Positions 1-9,511 of a DNA stretch of 64,000 nucleotides are shown one piece after another. The translations under genes and the position numbers were made by a program. Origin of the DNA: Qipengyuania polymorpha (lineage in GTDB: Bacteria; Pseudomonadota; Alphaproteobacteria; Sphingomonadales; Sphingomonadaceae). The stretch covers positions 186,001 to 250,000 of the forward strand of contig NZ_JAIGNK010000001.1 of the NCBI RefSeq assembly GCF_019711435.1. Reading direction: 5' to 3'. A model generated the notes under the pieces. It did no database searches. It was given only the letters and a program-made list of their open reading frames with translations, and was not told the origin of the DNA. How positions within the stretch are numbered: position 1 is the stretch's first letter; every line of letters begins with the position of its first letter.

Positions 1-2826
1 AGCGGCAGCGACACCTTGAGCGTCGTGGATGGCGGTAGCGCCAGCACGGTCGACGTGCTGCTCAACGGCAATCGCGGTGCGGATAGCATTACCGGCCTCT
101 CGAATGACGGCACGCATACCACCGTCACCAACACCCTCAATGGCGGCAATGGCAGCGACGTCATCACGGGCGGCAGCGGGGCCGGCGTCACGAACTACAT
201 CAGCGGCGGCAATTCGAGCGATAGCCTCTACGAAGGCCTCGACGGCGCAATCAATATCATGGATGGCGGCGACGGCGAGGACATCTTTTATGTGACCCAG
301 GCCAGCACGGTCATTCTCCAGGGTACGAACCTGTTCGACGACACGGTCGATCTGAGCGGGCTCGATAGTTACACCTTGCCGGACCTCATCAAGAACTTCC
401 TCATCACCTATGATGGCGATTGGGGCGAGTTCACCGCCAACGCCGAAGATAACGCGATCACGCTGACGCTGAACGCCACCGCGAATTACGGGTATGCCGA
501 TCTCTACGGCGGTGCCGGCAACGACACCATCACGGTCGTCAACGCGACGACGCTCGACGAGAACTATGTCTATGTCGACGGCGGCGAGGGCGGCGATGTC
601 GTAAACGGCATGGATGTCCTTGCAGACCAGTTCTATGTCGAGAATGTCATCGACGGCGGCGATGGCAATGACACGCTTCACGGCGGTTCCGGCGCAGCAA
701 CCGGCGATTTCGATACCATGGGTAATTTGCTGTGGGGCGGCGCGGACGACGACGCACTGCACGGCGGCGACTACGCCACCAATGTGCTCGACGGCGCAAC
801 CGGCACCGATATTCTCTATGGCGGCGACAACGCGGAAAACTTCTACGTTCTGGAAGATGATGCGTCCGACACTATCGTATTCGGCGTGGATTCCGCCGAG
901 AACCTGCGGGTCGGCCTGAGCAGCTACACTCTGGACAATGATTTCGACTGGGTTCGTCTCGATGGAACGAACCAGACCATTACCGGCAACGCGGCAGACA
1001 CCCTGTTCACCGGCATCGACAGCGGCGACACGGTCCATGGCGGGGCGGGCGACGACAGCTACGAAATCAAAGATACCGATGTCAGCATCGTCGAGCTCGA
1101 AGGCGAAGGCATCGACAGCGCTATCTGGCAAATCTTCAACGGCGACATCAACCTGTTCGATAATGTCGAAATCAACGAAATCTGGAATCTCTATACCGGA
1201 GACATCTTCGGGACCGACGGCGACGACACGGTAACTGCTTATAGCGGCGCGACTGTCCGCGGCGGCCTCGGCAACGACACCTATTACGACACCGGTGCCA
1301 GCTTTGTCGAAAATGCCGGTGAGGGCACAGACACCATCATCACCGGGGAGACGGCCTATACGCTGGCCGCCAATTTCGAAAACCTTTCGTGGGATGGCAC
1401 CTCGCAGGCCTATAACTTCATCGGTAACTCCAGCGACAATGTGATTACTGCCGGTGACCAGGCGGATTCGCTGGACGGTTTCGAGGGCGACGACACGCTT
1501 GACGGCGGGGACAATTACGACCTTGCGTCCTACAGCCTCGCTGCGGCGGGCGTGACCGTGGACCTCAATTTGCAGGGCGCGGCGCAGGATACCGGCGGCG
1601 GCGGTTTCGACACGCTTGTCGGCATCGAGGCCATCGAGGGATCGATCTTCGCCGATACGCTCATCGGAGATGACGAAACGACGTACATCTACGCCGGTGA
1701 CAGCGCTGATGCCCTTTACGGCAATGGCGGAACGGACACGCTCAACGGCGAAGGCGGCAACGACATCATCGAAGGCGGCGCCGGTAATGATGACCTCTTG
1801 GGCGAGGCCGGCTGGGACACTCTCGACGGCGGCGAAGGTGACGACACCATCGACGGCGGCAACGGCACCGATACGGCCAGCTACGCCTCGGCAGCGGCTG
1901 GCGTGACTGTCAGCCTCGCACTTGCAGGTGGCGCGCAAGACACCGTGGGGGCTGGCAGCGACACGCTCGTTTCGATCGAGAACCTTGCCGGCTCGTCCTT
2001 CGCCGATACGCTGACGGGGGACGAGAACAGCAACACCCTGTCCGGCGGCGCGGATATCGACACGCTTTACGGCGAAGGCAGCGGTGACGCGCTCGATGGC
2101 GGCGAAGGCAACGATATCCTCTTCGGCGGCGCTGGCTGGGACAACATGCTCGGCGGCGCAGGCGATGATACGCTCTGGGGCGGCAATGGCGGCGACCTGA
2201 TGAAGGGCAGCGCCGGGACCGACACCTTCCATGGCGAGGCAGGCTACGACCGTATCTACGGCGGCAATGATGCCGACCTAGCCTATGGCGGCGAGGACAC
2301 CGACGACATCTTCGGCCAGGCCGGTGATGACGAGCTCTACGGCGATGCGGGCGATGACCGCCTGCTCGGCTCGAACGGCCGCGACACGCTCGACGGCGGG
2401 GACGACAATGACACGCTCGATGGCGGTGCGCAGAGCGATATCCTCATCGGCGGCGCGGGCGACGATGTCCTCACCGGCAGCTGGGCGCGCGACGAACTCA
2501 CCGGCGGCACGGGTATGGACACCTTCGTGTTCGACGACGGCCATTCGGGCAAGTGGAAGGGCAATGCCGATGTCCTGACCGACTTCAGCCAAGCCGAGGG
2601 CGATATCATCGACCTCAGGGCCATCGATGCCATCACCGGCGGCGATGACGATGCCTTTGCCTTCATCGGTGAGGCCGAGTTCACCGGCACGGCGGGCGAG
2701 CTACGCTTCTATGTCGATGGCGAGGACACTTTCGTCGCGGGCGATGTCGATGGCGACGGCGTGGCCGACTTCCAGATCAGGCTGGAAGGCGTGCACGATT
2801 TCACCATGGGTGATTTCGTGCTTTAG
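1..2826 (+). CDS. Large RTX calcium-binding repeat protein, 5' end outside the window
   Basis: The reading frame is already open at base 1, so the true start lies upstream. About 941 residues are visible. They consist of many GGxGxDxLx-type nonapeptide repeats (RTX, hemolysin-type calcium binding), which fold into parallel beta-rolls when Ca2+ binds. No signal peptide is visible in this part. The C-terminus matches the serralysin-type (peptidase M10 C-terminal) module, with an FSQAEGDIIDL segment and a hydrophobic GDFVL end, typical of uncleaved type I secretion signals. From this I infer an extracellular or surface protein exported by a TolC-type system. No ABC exporter or membrane-fusion gene is in the window. 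The last 232 residues align without gaps to the second RTX protein (8769-9464). No catalytic domain is visible, so adhesin, matrix protein or enzyme remain possible. Confidence 0.85.
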   Translation, partial: SGSDTLSVVDGGSASTVDVLLNGNRGADSITGLSNDGTHTTVTNTLNGGNGSDVITGGSGAGVTNYISGGNSSDSLYEGLDGAINIMDGGDGEDIFYVTQASTVILQGTNLFDDTVDLSGLDSYTLPDLIKNFLITYDGDWGEFTANAEDNAITLTLNATANYGYADLYGGAGNDTITVVNATTLDENYVYVDGGEGGDVVNGMDVLADQFYVENVIDGGDGNDTLHGGSGAATGDFDTMGNLLWGGADDDALHGGDYATNVLDGATGTDILYGGDNAENFYVLEDDASDTIVFGVDSAENLRVGLSSYTLDNDFDWVRLDGTNQTITGNAADTLFTGIDSGDTVHGGAGDDSYEIKDTDVSIVELEGEGIDSAIWQIFNGDINLFDNVEINEIWNLYTGDIFGTDGDDTVTAYSGATVRGGLGNDTYYDTGASFVENAGEGTDTIITGETAYTLAANFENLSWDGTSQAYNFIGNSSDNVITAGDQADSLDGFEGDDTLDGGDNYDLASYSLAAAGVTVDLNLQGAAQDTGGGGFDTLVGIEAIEGSIFADTLIGDDETTYIYAGDSADALYGNGGTDTLNGEGGNDIIEGGAGNDDLLGEAGWDTLDGGEGDDTIDGGNGTDTASYASAAAGVTVSLALAGGAQDTVGAGSDTLVSIENLAGSSFADTLTGDENSNTLSGGADIDTLYGEGSGDALDGGEGNDILFGGAGWDNMLGGAGDDTLWGGNGGDLMKGSAGTDTFHGEAGYDRIYGGNDADLAYGGEDTDDIFGQAGDDELYGDAGDDRLLGSNGRDTLDGGDDNDTLDGGAQSDILIGGAGDDVLTGSWARDELTGGTGMDTFVFDDGHSGKWKGNADVLTDFSQAEGDIIDLRAIDAITGGDDDAFAFIGEAEFTGTAGELRFYVDGEDTFVAGDVDGDGVADFQIRLEGVHDFTMGDFVL

Positions 2827-2883
2827 CGGACGAAAGACCCGCTCGGTTGTCAAACCCCTGAACATGTGTTTGAAGTTCGCGCA

Positions 2884-3942
2884 ATGGGGCCGACAATCGA
2901 ACAATTGGGGCAGCGATGCAGGGATGCTGCAGTGGGCGTGTACCAATGGGACGCGCTGCTGCAGGACCTTGCCGAATGGGTCGGTGGATCCAAGGCGATG
3001 CTGCTAGGGGCGGAGGAGGCCGGGCCATACCGCCATTCCGCCACCTGGAATCTCGCGCCAGAGCCGCTCGCCAGCTACAATAACTATTACAACCGGTTCG
3101 ACCCTCGCAGAAAATTCGCCCTTTTCACGCCTGTCCACCATTGCCAGCTTGGACAGCAATATGTTGCGAACGACACGATTGAGGGCACCGAGTATTTCGA
3201 CGCCATCAATGTCAGGGGCGACGTCAAGGATTCGGTCCACGGTGTCATCGCCAGCGACCGCGAAATCGGGCGCCGCACGATAAGCATCCAGCGCGGTTTT
3301 CGCGAGGAATTCTTCGGTCAGGCAGAAGCTGCGCGGCTTGCTGCCGTCCTGCCGATGCTCGAAGCGGCGATGCGCGATTCCATCCGTTTCTCGCGCAGCC
3401 TCGCGGGGCAGATGAGCGGCGAGGGCTATTGCTATCTCGTGGTGGACCCTGCCCGCCGCGTGGTTTTCAGCGACGCGGACGAGGGCGGCCAGCTATCGGC
3501 GGGTAACTCCCTTTCACTGTTAGGAGGTCAGCTCACCAGCGGTGATGAGCGTATAGACATGGCCATCGAGCGGGCTATCCGGTCGGCCATCGGCGGGACC
3601 GCGCTGCATCTCGACATCGCTGGGCTCGAACTTTCGTTTTCTCGCGTACCCGGCTCGCTTGGATGGCTGGCAGACGATGACCATTGCTTCCTCGCCATCG
3701 TCCCCAAGCCTGACCTTACGCAAACGCGCACCGACCTGTTCGCGATCGCCCACGGTTTTTCCGCGCGCGAGAAGGAAATCCTGTCCGTCCTCCTTGGCGA
3801 AGATGATCTGCGCAATGCGGCGGAAAAGGCGGGGCTCACATACGAAACCCTGCGCTGGCATGTGAAGAACATGCAGCAGAAAAGCGGTATCCAGCGACGC
3901 GATGCCATGCTGGCCGCCGCGCGCGAGGGCAAGCTGGATTAG
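2884..3942 (+). CDS. LuxR-family transcriptional regulator between two RTX genes
   Basis: A protein of about 352 residues from the ATG at 2884; a GTG at 2866 would add six residues, and neither has a clear Shine-Dalgarno site. The last ~65 residues form a LuxR/GerE helix-turn-helix: the FSAREKEIL opening, then an AAEKAGLTYETLRWHVKNM recognition region. The ~280-residue N-terminal part resembles no receiver or autoinducer domain I can name with confidence and may be a PAS/GAF-like sensor. The gene lies 57 bases after the first RTX gene and 215 bases before the second. Position suggests it controls one or both, which is inference. A perfect 16-base palindrome at 3967-3982, just past its stop codon, is a candidate binding site. 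Confidence 0.85.
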   Translation: MGPTIEQLGQRCRDAAVGVYQWDALLQDLAEWVGGSKAMLLGAEEAGPYRHSATWNLAPEPLASYNNYYNRFDPRRKFALFTPVHHCQLGQQYVANDTIEGTEYFDAINVRGDVKDSVHGVIASDREIGRRTISIQRGFREEFFGQAEAARLAAVLPMLEAAMRDSIRFSRSLAGQMSGEGYCYLVVDPARRVVFSDADEGGQLSAGNSLSLLGGQLTSGDERIDMAIERAIRSAIGGTALHLDIAGLELSFSRVPGSLGWLADDDHCFLAIVPKPDLTQTRTDLFAIAHGFSAREKEILSVLLGEDDLRNAAEKAGLTYETLRWHVKNMQQKSGIQRRDAMLAAAREGKLD

Positions 3943-3966
3943 CCTCGGCAGAATTCAGGGCAAGAC

Positions 3967-3982
3967 CCACCCAATTGGGTGG
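3967..3982. promoter_or_regulatory. Perfect 16-base palindrome, candidate LuxR-type operator
   Basis: CCACCCAATTGGGTGG is fully self-complementary. It lies between the LuxR-type gene (ends 3942) and the second RTX gene (start about 4158). The 215-base gap is otherwise featureless, with no convincing -35/-10 pair. The lack of a T-run after the palindrome argues against a terminator. Its role as an operator is inferred from position and symmetry only. Confidence 0.4.
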
Positions 3983-4157
3983 TCCAGGAAATTCAACAAT
4001 AGTTTACCGCTGTAACGGGGCATCGGGGTCGCACCAGCGCGAAATACTTTCGCCGGACGATGCCACCTAGCCCCCGGAATTGCAGCTTCGCGAGAGGCTG
4101 AAGGCAGCCGTCCTTTGGTGGATGGATGTATCACAAGGGATATTGGGGGTCGAAATT

Positions 4158-6491
4158 ATGGGCGGTTTTGTCGGTACGGACGGGGACGACGTTATCGAAG
4201 GGTCGGAGGACGACTTCGACAACATCGAAGGCGGAGCCGGGAACGACACGCTCAACGGCAACGGTGGCTTCGATTATATCTACGGCGGCGATGGCGACGA
4301 CACCATCGATGGCGGCGACGGCAACGACAGGCTTGTCGGCGACAATGGCAATGATTCCCTGAGCGGCGGGGAAGGCGACGACGAGTTGTGGAGTCTTTCC
4401 TACGCTGGCTCCAACGACACGCTTCTCGATGGCGGCGCGGGGATCGACACCGCCATCATTTCGCGCGTCGACACAACCAGCGCGCTTACGCTCGACATCT
4501 CCGACCCATCTGCCGCGTGGAACCTCGGCGGCACTACCGTCGTGAATGTGGAGCGCATCGAATATTGGGGCGGCACCAATGTCGATACCGTCACGGGCGG
4601 TGCTCTCGATGATGTCATAACGGGCCGTGAAGGAAACGACATCCTGGCGGGCGGTGCCGGTAATGACGAACTCTTCGGGGAAACTGGCAACGACACGTTG
4701 CGTGGGGGCGCTGGGGATGACCAGGTATCGGGCGGTGAGGGGAACGACCTCGTCGAGGGCGGCGAGGGCAATGACACAATTTCCGGCTGGACTGGCGCCG
4801 ACACCATGCGTGGAGGGGCGGGGGATGACCTCGTAATGGTCTATGTGGAAGCGTCGGGGTCCGCCGATACGCTCGCCGAGGGAGGCGAGGGGCGTGATCG
4901 ATTGGGAATCGACGCAACCGACTATGCCACTGCCATCACGATAGACCTTAGCGCCGGGGGCGAATTCACCCTCTTCGGCACGAACGTCAGCGGGTTCGAA
5001 GACTACACCATCAATGCAGGTTCCGGCTCGGACACGCTGACGGGCGCTGCGATGGATGACGAGCTGCTGGGCTTCGCCGGCGACGATGAACTCAATGGCC
5101 TTGCAGGGAACGACATTCTGTACGGCGGCGATGGCGACGACATCATTCGCGGCGGTGACGGAGAGGACAGCCTGAGCGGCGATGGCGGTGCGGATGTGGT
5201 CGACGCCGGTTCCGGCAACGACCGCGTCTGGAGCACCTACGAGGTCGGCGTAACTGCCGATGCGAGCCTCGAGGGGGGCGATGGCATCGACTATCTCATT
5301 CTCGACGTGTCGCAAAGCACTCTGGCGCAGGTCATCGATATCTCGGCAGCGACCACGCAAACGGCACATGGCACCGCGATTTCCGGCTTCGAGCAGCTCA
5401 CCTTCACCGGCGGTTCGGCCGACGACGTCGTCACCGGCGACGCTTATGGTGACTGGATGCAAGGCCTCGACGGCGACGACACGCTGACCGGCAATGGCGG
5501 CGACGACGAGTTGCACGGCGGGCTTGGCGCGGACACGCTCGCCGGCGGAGTGGGTGCAGACACCCTCTTCGGCGACGAGGGAGCGGACAGCATGTTGGGC
5601 GGCGAGGGAGACGATTTCCTTTACGCCCAGCTGGTCGATGGAACGGCCGACACCCTGATCGATGGCGGCGCCGGTCTCGACTTTGCTCTCTTCGACAAGA
5701 CGTCCAGCACGGCATCCCTCGTCTACTCGCTGCTGGAGACGGGCGACCAGTCGGTCGACGGAACGACTGTGCGCGGCATCGAGTGGATGCACTTCTACGC
5801 AGGCTCGGGAGACGATGCGATCACGGGCGGCGCCTATGCCGACGAAATTTACGGCAATGGCGGGAACGACACGCTTTCCGGCGGGGCGGGCGACGACGAG
5901 CTATATGGCTCGACGGGCGACGACGTGCTCGATGCGGGCGCTGGCAATGATATTGTCGATGGCGGCGATGGTTCGGACACTCTGGTGCTGTCCGGCAACC
6001 GTGCCGACTACCGGTTCAATGCGGAGAACCAGACAGTTACCGTCACCGACCTCAGGGAAGGTGCCCCGGACGGCGTAAAATCGGCCATTTCGGTAGAGAA
6101 CGTGCGGTTTGCGGACGGCACCTTCGCGATGTCCGCGGTAGCCGGCGTGGAAGTTTTCGGAACCGAATGGAACAACAACATATTCGGCACTTCGGCGATC
6201 GAAATCATCTATGGCCTCTCCGGAGATGATTTCATTCGCACTGGAGGCGGGGCCGATACTTCATTCGGTGGCGACGGCGATGATACCATCGATGTCGAGA
6301 ATATGGGCACGTCTTCGGCCGACCTTCTTGCAGATGGAGGCGATGGCCTCGACCTTCTTCGTGGGGCGATTGGAAGGAGCAGCGAGGGAGTCACTGCAGA
6401 CTTTACGACCGGAAACGAATGGGACCTAAACGGCACGATTGTCCGAAATTTCGAGCAGTTCGAACTCTACCTCTCGTCCGGCGACGATTAG
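4158..6491 (+). CDS. RTX calcium-binding repeat protein, N-terminal part ending at an in-frame amber codon
   Basis: The chosen start is the ATG at 4158, preceded by a GGGGG stretch at suitable spacing; an ATG at 4122 and a TTG at 4080 lie upstream in frame. The product (777 residues) is almost wholly RTX nonapeptides interspersed with beta-rich linkers, with no signal peptide, as expected for type I secretion. Translation stops at TAG 6489-6491, directly after a GDD of a repeat. The same frame then continues with perfect RTX sequence to 9467. This half alone has no C-terminal secretion module, so it should not be exported. I read 4158-9467 as one gene of about 1,770 codons broken by a single nonsense change, or a sequencing error. 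Paralog of the first RTX gene. Confidence 0.8.
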   Translation: MGGFVGTDGDDVIEGSEDDFDNIEGGAGNDTLNGNGGFDYIYGGDGDDTIDGGDGNDRLVGDNGNDSLSGGEGDDELWSLSYAGSNDTLLDGGAGIDTAIISRVDTTSALTLDISDPSAAWNLGGTTVVNVERIEYWGGTNVDTVTGGALDDVITGREGNDILAGGAGNDELFGETGNDTLRGGAGDDQVSGGEGNDLVEGGEGNDTISGWTGADTMRGGAGDDLVMVYVEASGSADTLAEGGEGRDRLGIDATDYATAITIDLSAGGEFTLFGTNVSGFEDYTINAGSGSDTLTGAAMDDELLGFAGDDELNGLAGNDILYGGDGDDIIRGGDGEDSLSGDGGADVVDAGSGNDRVWSTYEVGVTADASLEGGDGIDYLILDVSQSTLAQVIDISAATTQTAHGTAISGFEQLTFTGGSADDVVTGDAYGDWMQGLDGDDTLTGNGGDDELHGGLGADTLAGGVGADTLFGDEGADSMLGGEGDDFLYAQLVDGTADTLIDGGAGLDFALFDKTSSTASLVYSLLETGDQSVDGTTVRGIEWMHFYAGSGDDAITGGAYADEIYGNGGNDTLSGGAGDDELYGSTGDDVLDAGAGNDIVDGGDGSDTLVLSGNRADYRFNAENQTVTVTDLREGAPDGVKSAISVENVRFADGTFAMSAVAGVEVFGTEWNNNIFGTSAIEIIYGLSGDDFIRTGGGADTSFGGDGDDTIDVENMGTSSADLLADGGDGLDLLRGAIGRSSEGVTADFTTGNEWDLNGTIVRNFEQFELYLSSGDD

Positions 6492-6680
6492 ATCATCGGC
6501 GGTGCCTATAACGACCGCTTCATCAACAGCGGTGGTGCCGACCACATCGACGGCGGCGGCGGCGATGATCACATCGTCAGTAGAAGCGGCGGCGGCTCCC
6601 TTTATGGTGGCGACGGCGACGACTTCATCGAAACCTACATCCTCGGACACCTTGTCGATGGCGGTGACGGCCACGATACC

Positions 6681-9467
6681 TTGCGTCTCATCGTCAGCGA
6701 TTTCGCAGCCGCAATCGACGGCGCAGAGCAGGTGTTTGGGAGCCTTACAATACGAAATATCGAGTCGTACGAGCTATTGGGCGATCAGTACGCGAACAAC
6801 CTGACGGGCGGTAGCCATGCTGACCGTTTGCTGGGCCGCGATGGTGATGACGTGCTCGGCGGTCTGGAGGGTGGCGACTATCTCAACGGCGAAGCAGGAG
6901 CGGATGTAGTAGATGGCGGCGCTGGGGCGGACGAAGTTCACGGCTGGACCGGCAATGACGTGATCTATGGCGGTTCGGGTAATGACATGCTCGACGGAGG
7001 TCGCGATGTGGACCAGGTTTATGGCGGTGATGGCGACGACCACATTTTCAGCACCAACGAATATTATGTCTGGGACGACTGGACCGTCGATGAGGCGTAT
7101 TGGGTTTACCAGACCACTTTCGACCAGGTCCTGGACGGCGGCGCCGGCATCGACACGGCGGAAATCGAGCGGCTGGGGGTCACTTTCGATATCACGATAT
7201 CCATCGCCGACCCGGACGCCTCTTTCACCGCGAACGGGACCACGTTTACCGGTATCGAGCGGATCCTCTACACCGGCGGCGACAACCGCGACATCATCAC
7301 GGGCGGCGCTTATGACGATGTCATCACAACCGCCGGGGGTAACGACAGCCTGACCGGCGGGGCCGGGAATGACGAGCTTTACGGCGGAGACGGCAACGAT
7401 ACGATCTCGGGCGGTGCCGACGACGATCTCATTATCAGCGATGCCGGTGACGATACGGCCTATGGCGGGTCGGGCGAAGATCTCATCGACGGTGGCGTCG
7501 GAAACGACAACCTCTACGGCGATGACGGCAACGACCGGCTTGTCGCAGGGCGCGGTACGGACAATCTATATGGCGGCTCTGGCGACGATGTGCTCGTCAC
7601 CTCGCGCCATTATTACGACAACGGCTGGCAGGCAGATATTTCGACTGCGGGCCGGATGGATGGCGGCGAAGGAATCGATACGCTTGAACTCGATGTCAGT
7701 GGTTCGACGCAGGGCTACAACTTCGACATTTCCGACCCGACACGTTTCAGCAGTTCCAACGGGCTGGGTATCCGGAACATCGAGCGGCTGGTGTTCGATG
7801 GCGGCGATGCCGATGACTTCATCGTTGCCGGAGAATATGACGACCGCCTCCTCGGCGCGGCGGGCAATGACCTGCTGGTCGGGGCATCGGGCGACGATTA
7901 CATCGATGGCGGCGATGGCTTCGACGAAATTTACGGCGATGCCGGAAACGATACCATCCATGGCGGACTGGGCAGCGACTACCTGTCCGGCGGCGATGGC
8001 GACGACACCATCTCGGCCTTGTCGGATGATTACATTGCTGAAGGTGGCGCGGGAACCGATGTGCTCAATCTGCGGGTGAGCAATGTCACCGGACAAATCA
8101 CTATCGACCTGACCAGCTCTGCCACCCAGACGGCAGGTAGCCTGTCGTTCTCGGGTTTCGAGCAAATCAACTATCACGAGTATAATCTCTATACGACTGT
8201 CGATGCCCAGCTGACCCTGACGGGCGGAGACCTTGCCGACAGCGTCATTTCAGGCTCCAGCGACGACACCATCGATGGCGGCGCGGGAGACGATTTCATC
8301 CAGTCAGGTTCGGGAGCAGATATCCTGACGGGCGGCCTGGGGGACGACGTGCTCGATGGCCAGGGAGGTGACGACACGCTCTTCGGTGGCCTTGGCAATG
8401 ACCAGCTGTCAGGTGGTAGCGGCATGAATACCATCCATGGCGGCAATGGCTGGGATATTATTTTCGCTGGTTGGGGCCGCGAAACCTTCGATGGCGGTAA
8501 TGGAATCGATACGGTCGATTATTCGAAGAACAACCCTTACGACCTGACGGTCGACCTCGCTCTTGTTGGAGAGCAGAAGACTTCTGAATACGGTTACTAT
8601 GGCACCTTCATCTCTATCGAGAACCTCGTCGGTTCGAGATACGACGATTCCCTTGCCGGTAACGACGTCGCCAACACCATACTCGGCGGCAGCGGTAATG
8701 ACCTCATATATGGTGCCGGAGCAGGCGACGTTCTCGACGGCGAGGGTGGCAACGACACGCTTCATGGCGGGGCGGGCTGGGACAGCATGCTCGGCGGAGA
8801 CGGCGACGATACGCTTTGGGGCGGTAATGGCGGGGACCTGATGAAGGGCAATGCCGGAGCCGATACCCTGCACGGCGAGGACGGCGTCGACCGCATTTAC
8901 GGCGGCAATGATGCCGATACTGCATGGGGTGGTGCCGAAATGGATCGCATCTTCGGGCAGGCGGGTGACGATGTGCTCCATGGCGAGGCTGGCGACGATA
9001 TGTTGCTGGGTTCCAACGGCCGCGACACGATTGACGGTGGTGATGACAATGACTGGCTGCATGGCGGGGCGCAGAACGACACGCTCCTCGGCGGCGCTGG
9101 CGACGACGTTCTTACCGGCAGCTGGGGGCGTGACCGTCTGACCGGCGGCACGGGTGCCGACACCTTCCTTTTCGAAGAGGGCCACAGCGGCAAATGGAAG
9201 GGCAATGCCGACATCATCATCGATTTCTCGCAGGCAGAAGGCGATATCATCGACCTGTCGGCAATTGATGCCGTGTCCGGCGAGACCGACGATGCATTTA
9301 CATTCATCGCTAGCGCCCGTTTCAGCGGCACTGCCGGGGAATTGCGCGCCTACGTACTTGGCGAGAACACCTATCTTGCTGGCGATACCGATGGCGATGG
9401 CGCGGCCGACTTCACAATCATGCTCAAAGGTATCCATGACCTGACTGTGGGAGACTTCGTCCTCTAA
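6681..9467 (+). CDS. RTX calcium-binding repeat protein, C-terminal part downstream of the amber codon
   Basis: Same frame as the preceding gene. Coding similarity resumes at 6492 without a break, but the first possible initiator is a TTG at 6681 with no recognisable ribosome binding site. The 928 residues contain further RTX repeats and end in the M10-type C-terminal module (GHSGKWKGNAD, FSQAEGDIIDL, final GDFVL). That module matches the first RTX protein over 232 residues without gaps. It carries the predicted type I secretion signal missing from the upstream half. It is probably not expressed as a separate protein; it would be made only by readthrough or re-initiation, or if the amber codon is an error. 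A pseudogene remnant is an equally valid label. Confidence 0.7.
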   Translation: MRLIVSDFAAAIDGAEQVFGSLTIRNIESYELLGDQYANNLTGGSHADRLLGRDGDDVLGGLEGGDYLNGEAGADVVDGGAGADEVHGWTGNDVIYGGSGNDMLDGGRDVDQVYGGDGDDHIFSTNEYYVWDDWTVDEAYWVYQTTFDQVLDGGAGIDTAEIERLGVTFDITISIADPDASFTANGTTFTGIERILYTGGDNRDIITGGAYDDVITTAGGNDSLTGGAGNDELYGGDGNDTISGGADDDLIISDAGDDTAYGGSGEDLIDGGVGNDNLYGDDGNDRLVAGRGTDNLYGGSGDDVLVTSRHYYDNGWQADISTAGRMDGGEGIDTLELDVSGSTQGYNFDISDPTRFSSSNGLGIRNIERLVFDGGDADDFIVAGEYDDRLLGAAGNDLLVGASGDDYIDGGDGFDEIYGDAGNDTIHGGLGSDYLSGGDGDDTISALSDDYIAEGGAGTDVLNLRVSNVTGQITIDLTSSATQTAGSLSFSGFEQINYHEYNLYTTVDAQLTLTGGDLADSVISGSSDDTIDGGAGDDFIQSGSGADILTGGLGDDVLDGQGGDDTLFGGLGNDQLSGGSGMNTIHGGNGWDIIFAGWGRETFDGGNGIDTVDYSKNNPYDLTVDLALVGEQKTSEYGYYGTFISIENLVGSRYDDSLAGNDVANTILGGSGNDLIYGAGAGDVLDGEGGNDTLHGGAGWDSMLGGDGDDTLWGGNGGDLMKGNAGADTLHGEDGVDRIYGGNDADTAWGGAEMDRIFGQAGDDVLHGEAGDDMLLGSNGRDTIDGGDDNDWLHGGAQNDTLLGGAGDDVLTGSWGRDRLTGGTGADTFLFEEGHSGKWKGNADIIIDFSQAEGDIIDLSAIDAVSGETDDAFTFIASARFSGTAGELRAYVLGENTYLAGDTDGDGAADFTIMLKGIHDLTVGDFVL

Positions 9468-9477
9468 GATTGGCACG

Positions 9478-9505
9478 GGGCCGCGCACGGTGGCGGCCCT
9501 TGCTT
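9478..9505 (+). terminator. Possible terminator after the RTX block
   Basis: GGGCCGC at 9478-9484 pairs with GCGGCCC at 9493-9499 around an 8-base loop, followed by a short T-rich tail (TTGCTTG). It begins 10 bases after the RTX stop codon and lies between two convergent genes. The tail is weak, so confidence is moderate. Confidence 0.4.
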
Positions 9506-9511
9506 GCCATG

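Noticed and set aside
16-2826. Regular ~27-base periodic repeats resembling a repeat array such as CRISPR
   Set aside because: The period is the nine-codon RTX unit, in frame and degenerate at third positions; no spacers or cas genes.
4131-5792. Long minus-strand open frame opposite the second RTX gene
   Set aside because: Its composition (Val/Ala/Arg-rich repeats) is the mirror of the Asp/Gly RTX repeats, which have few stops on the other strand; no domain, no start signal.
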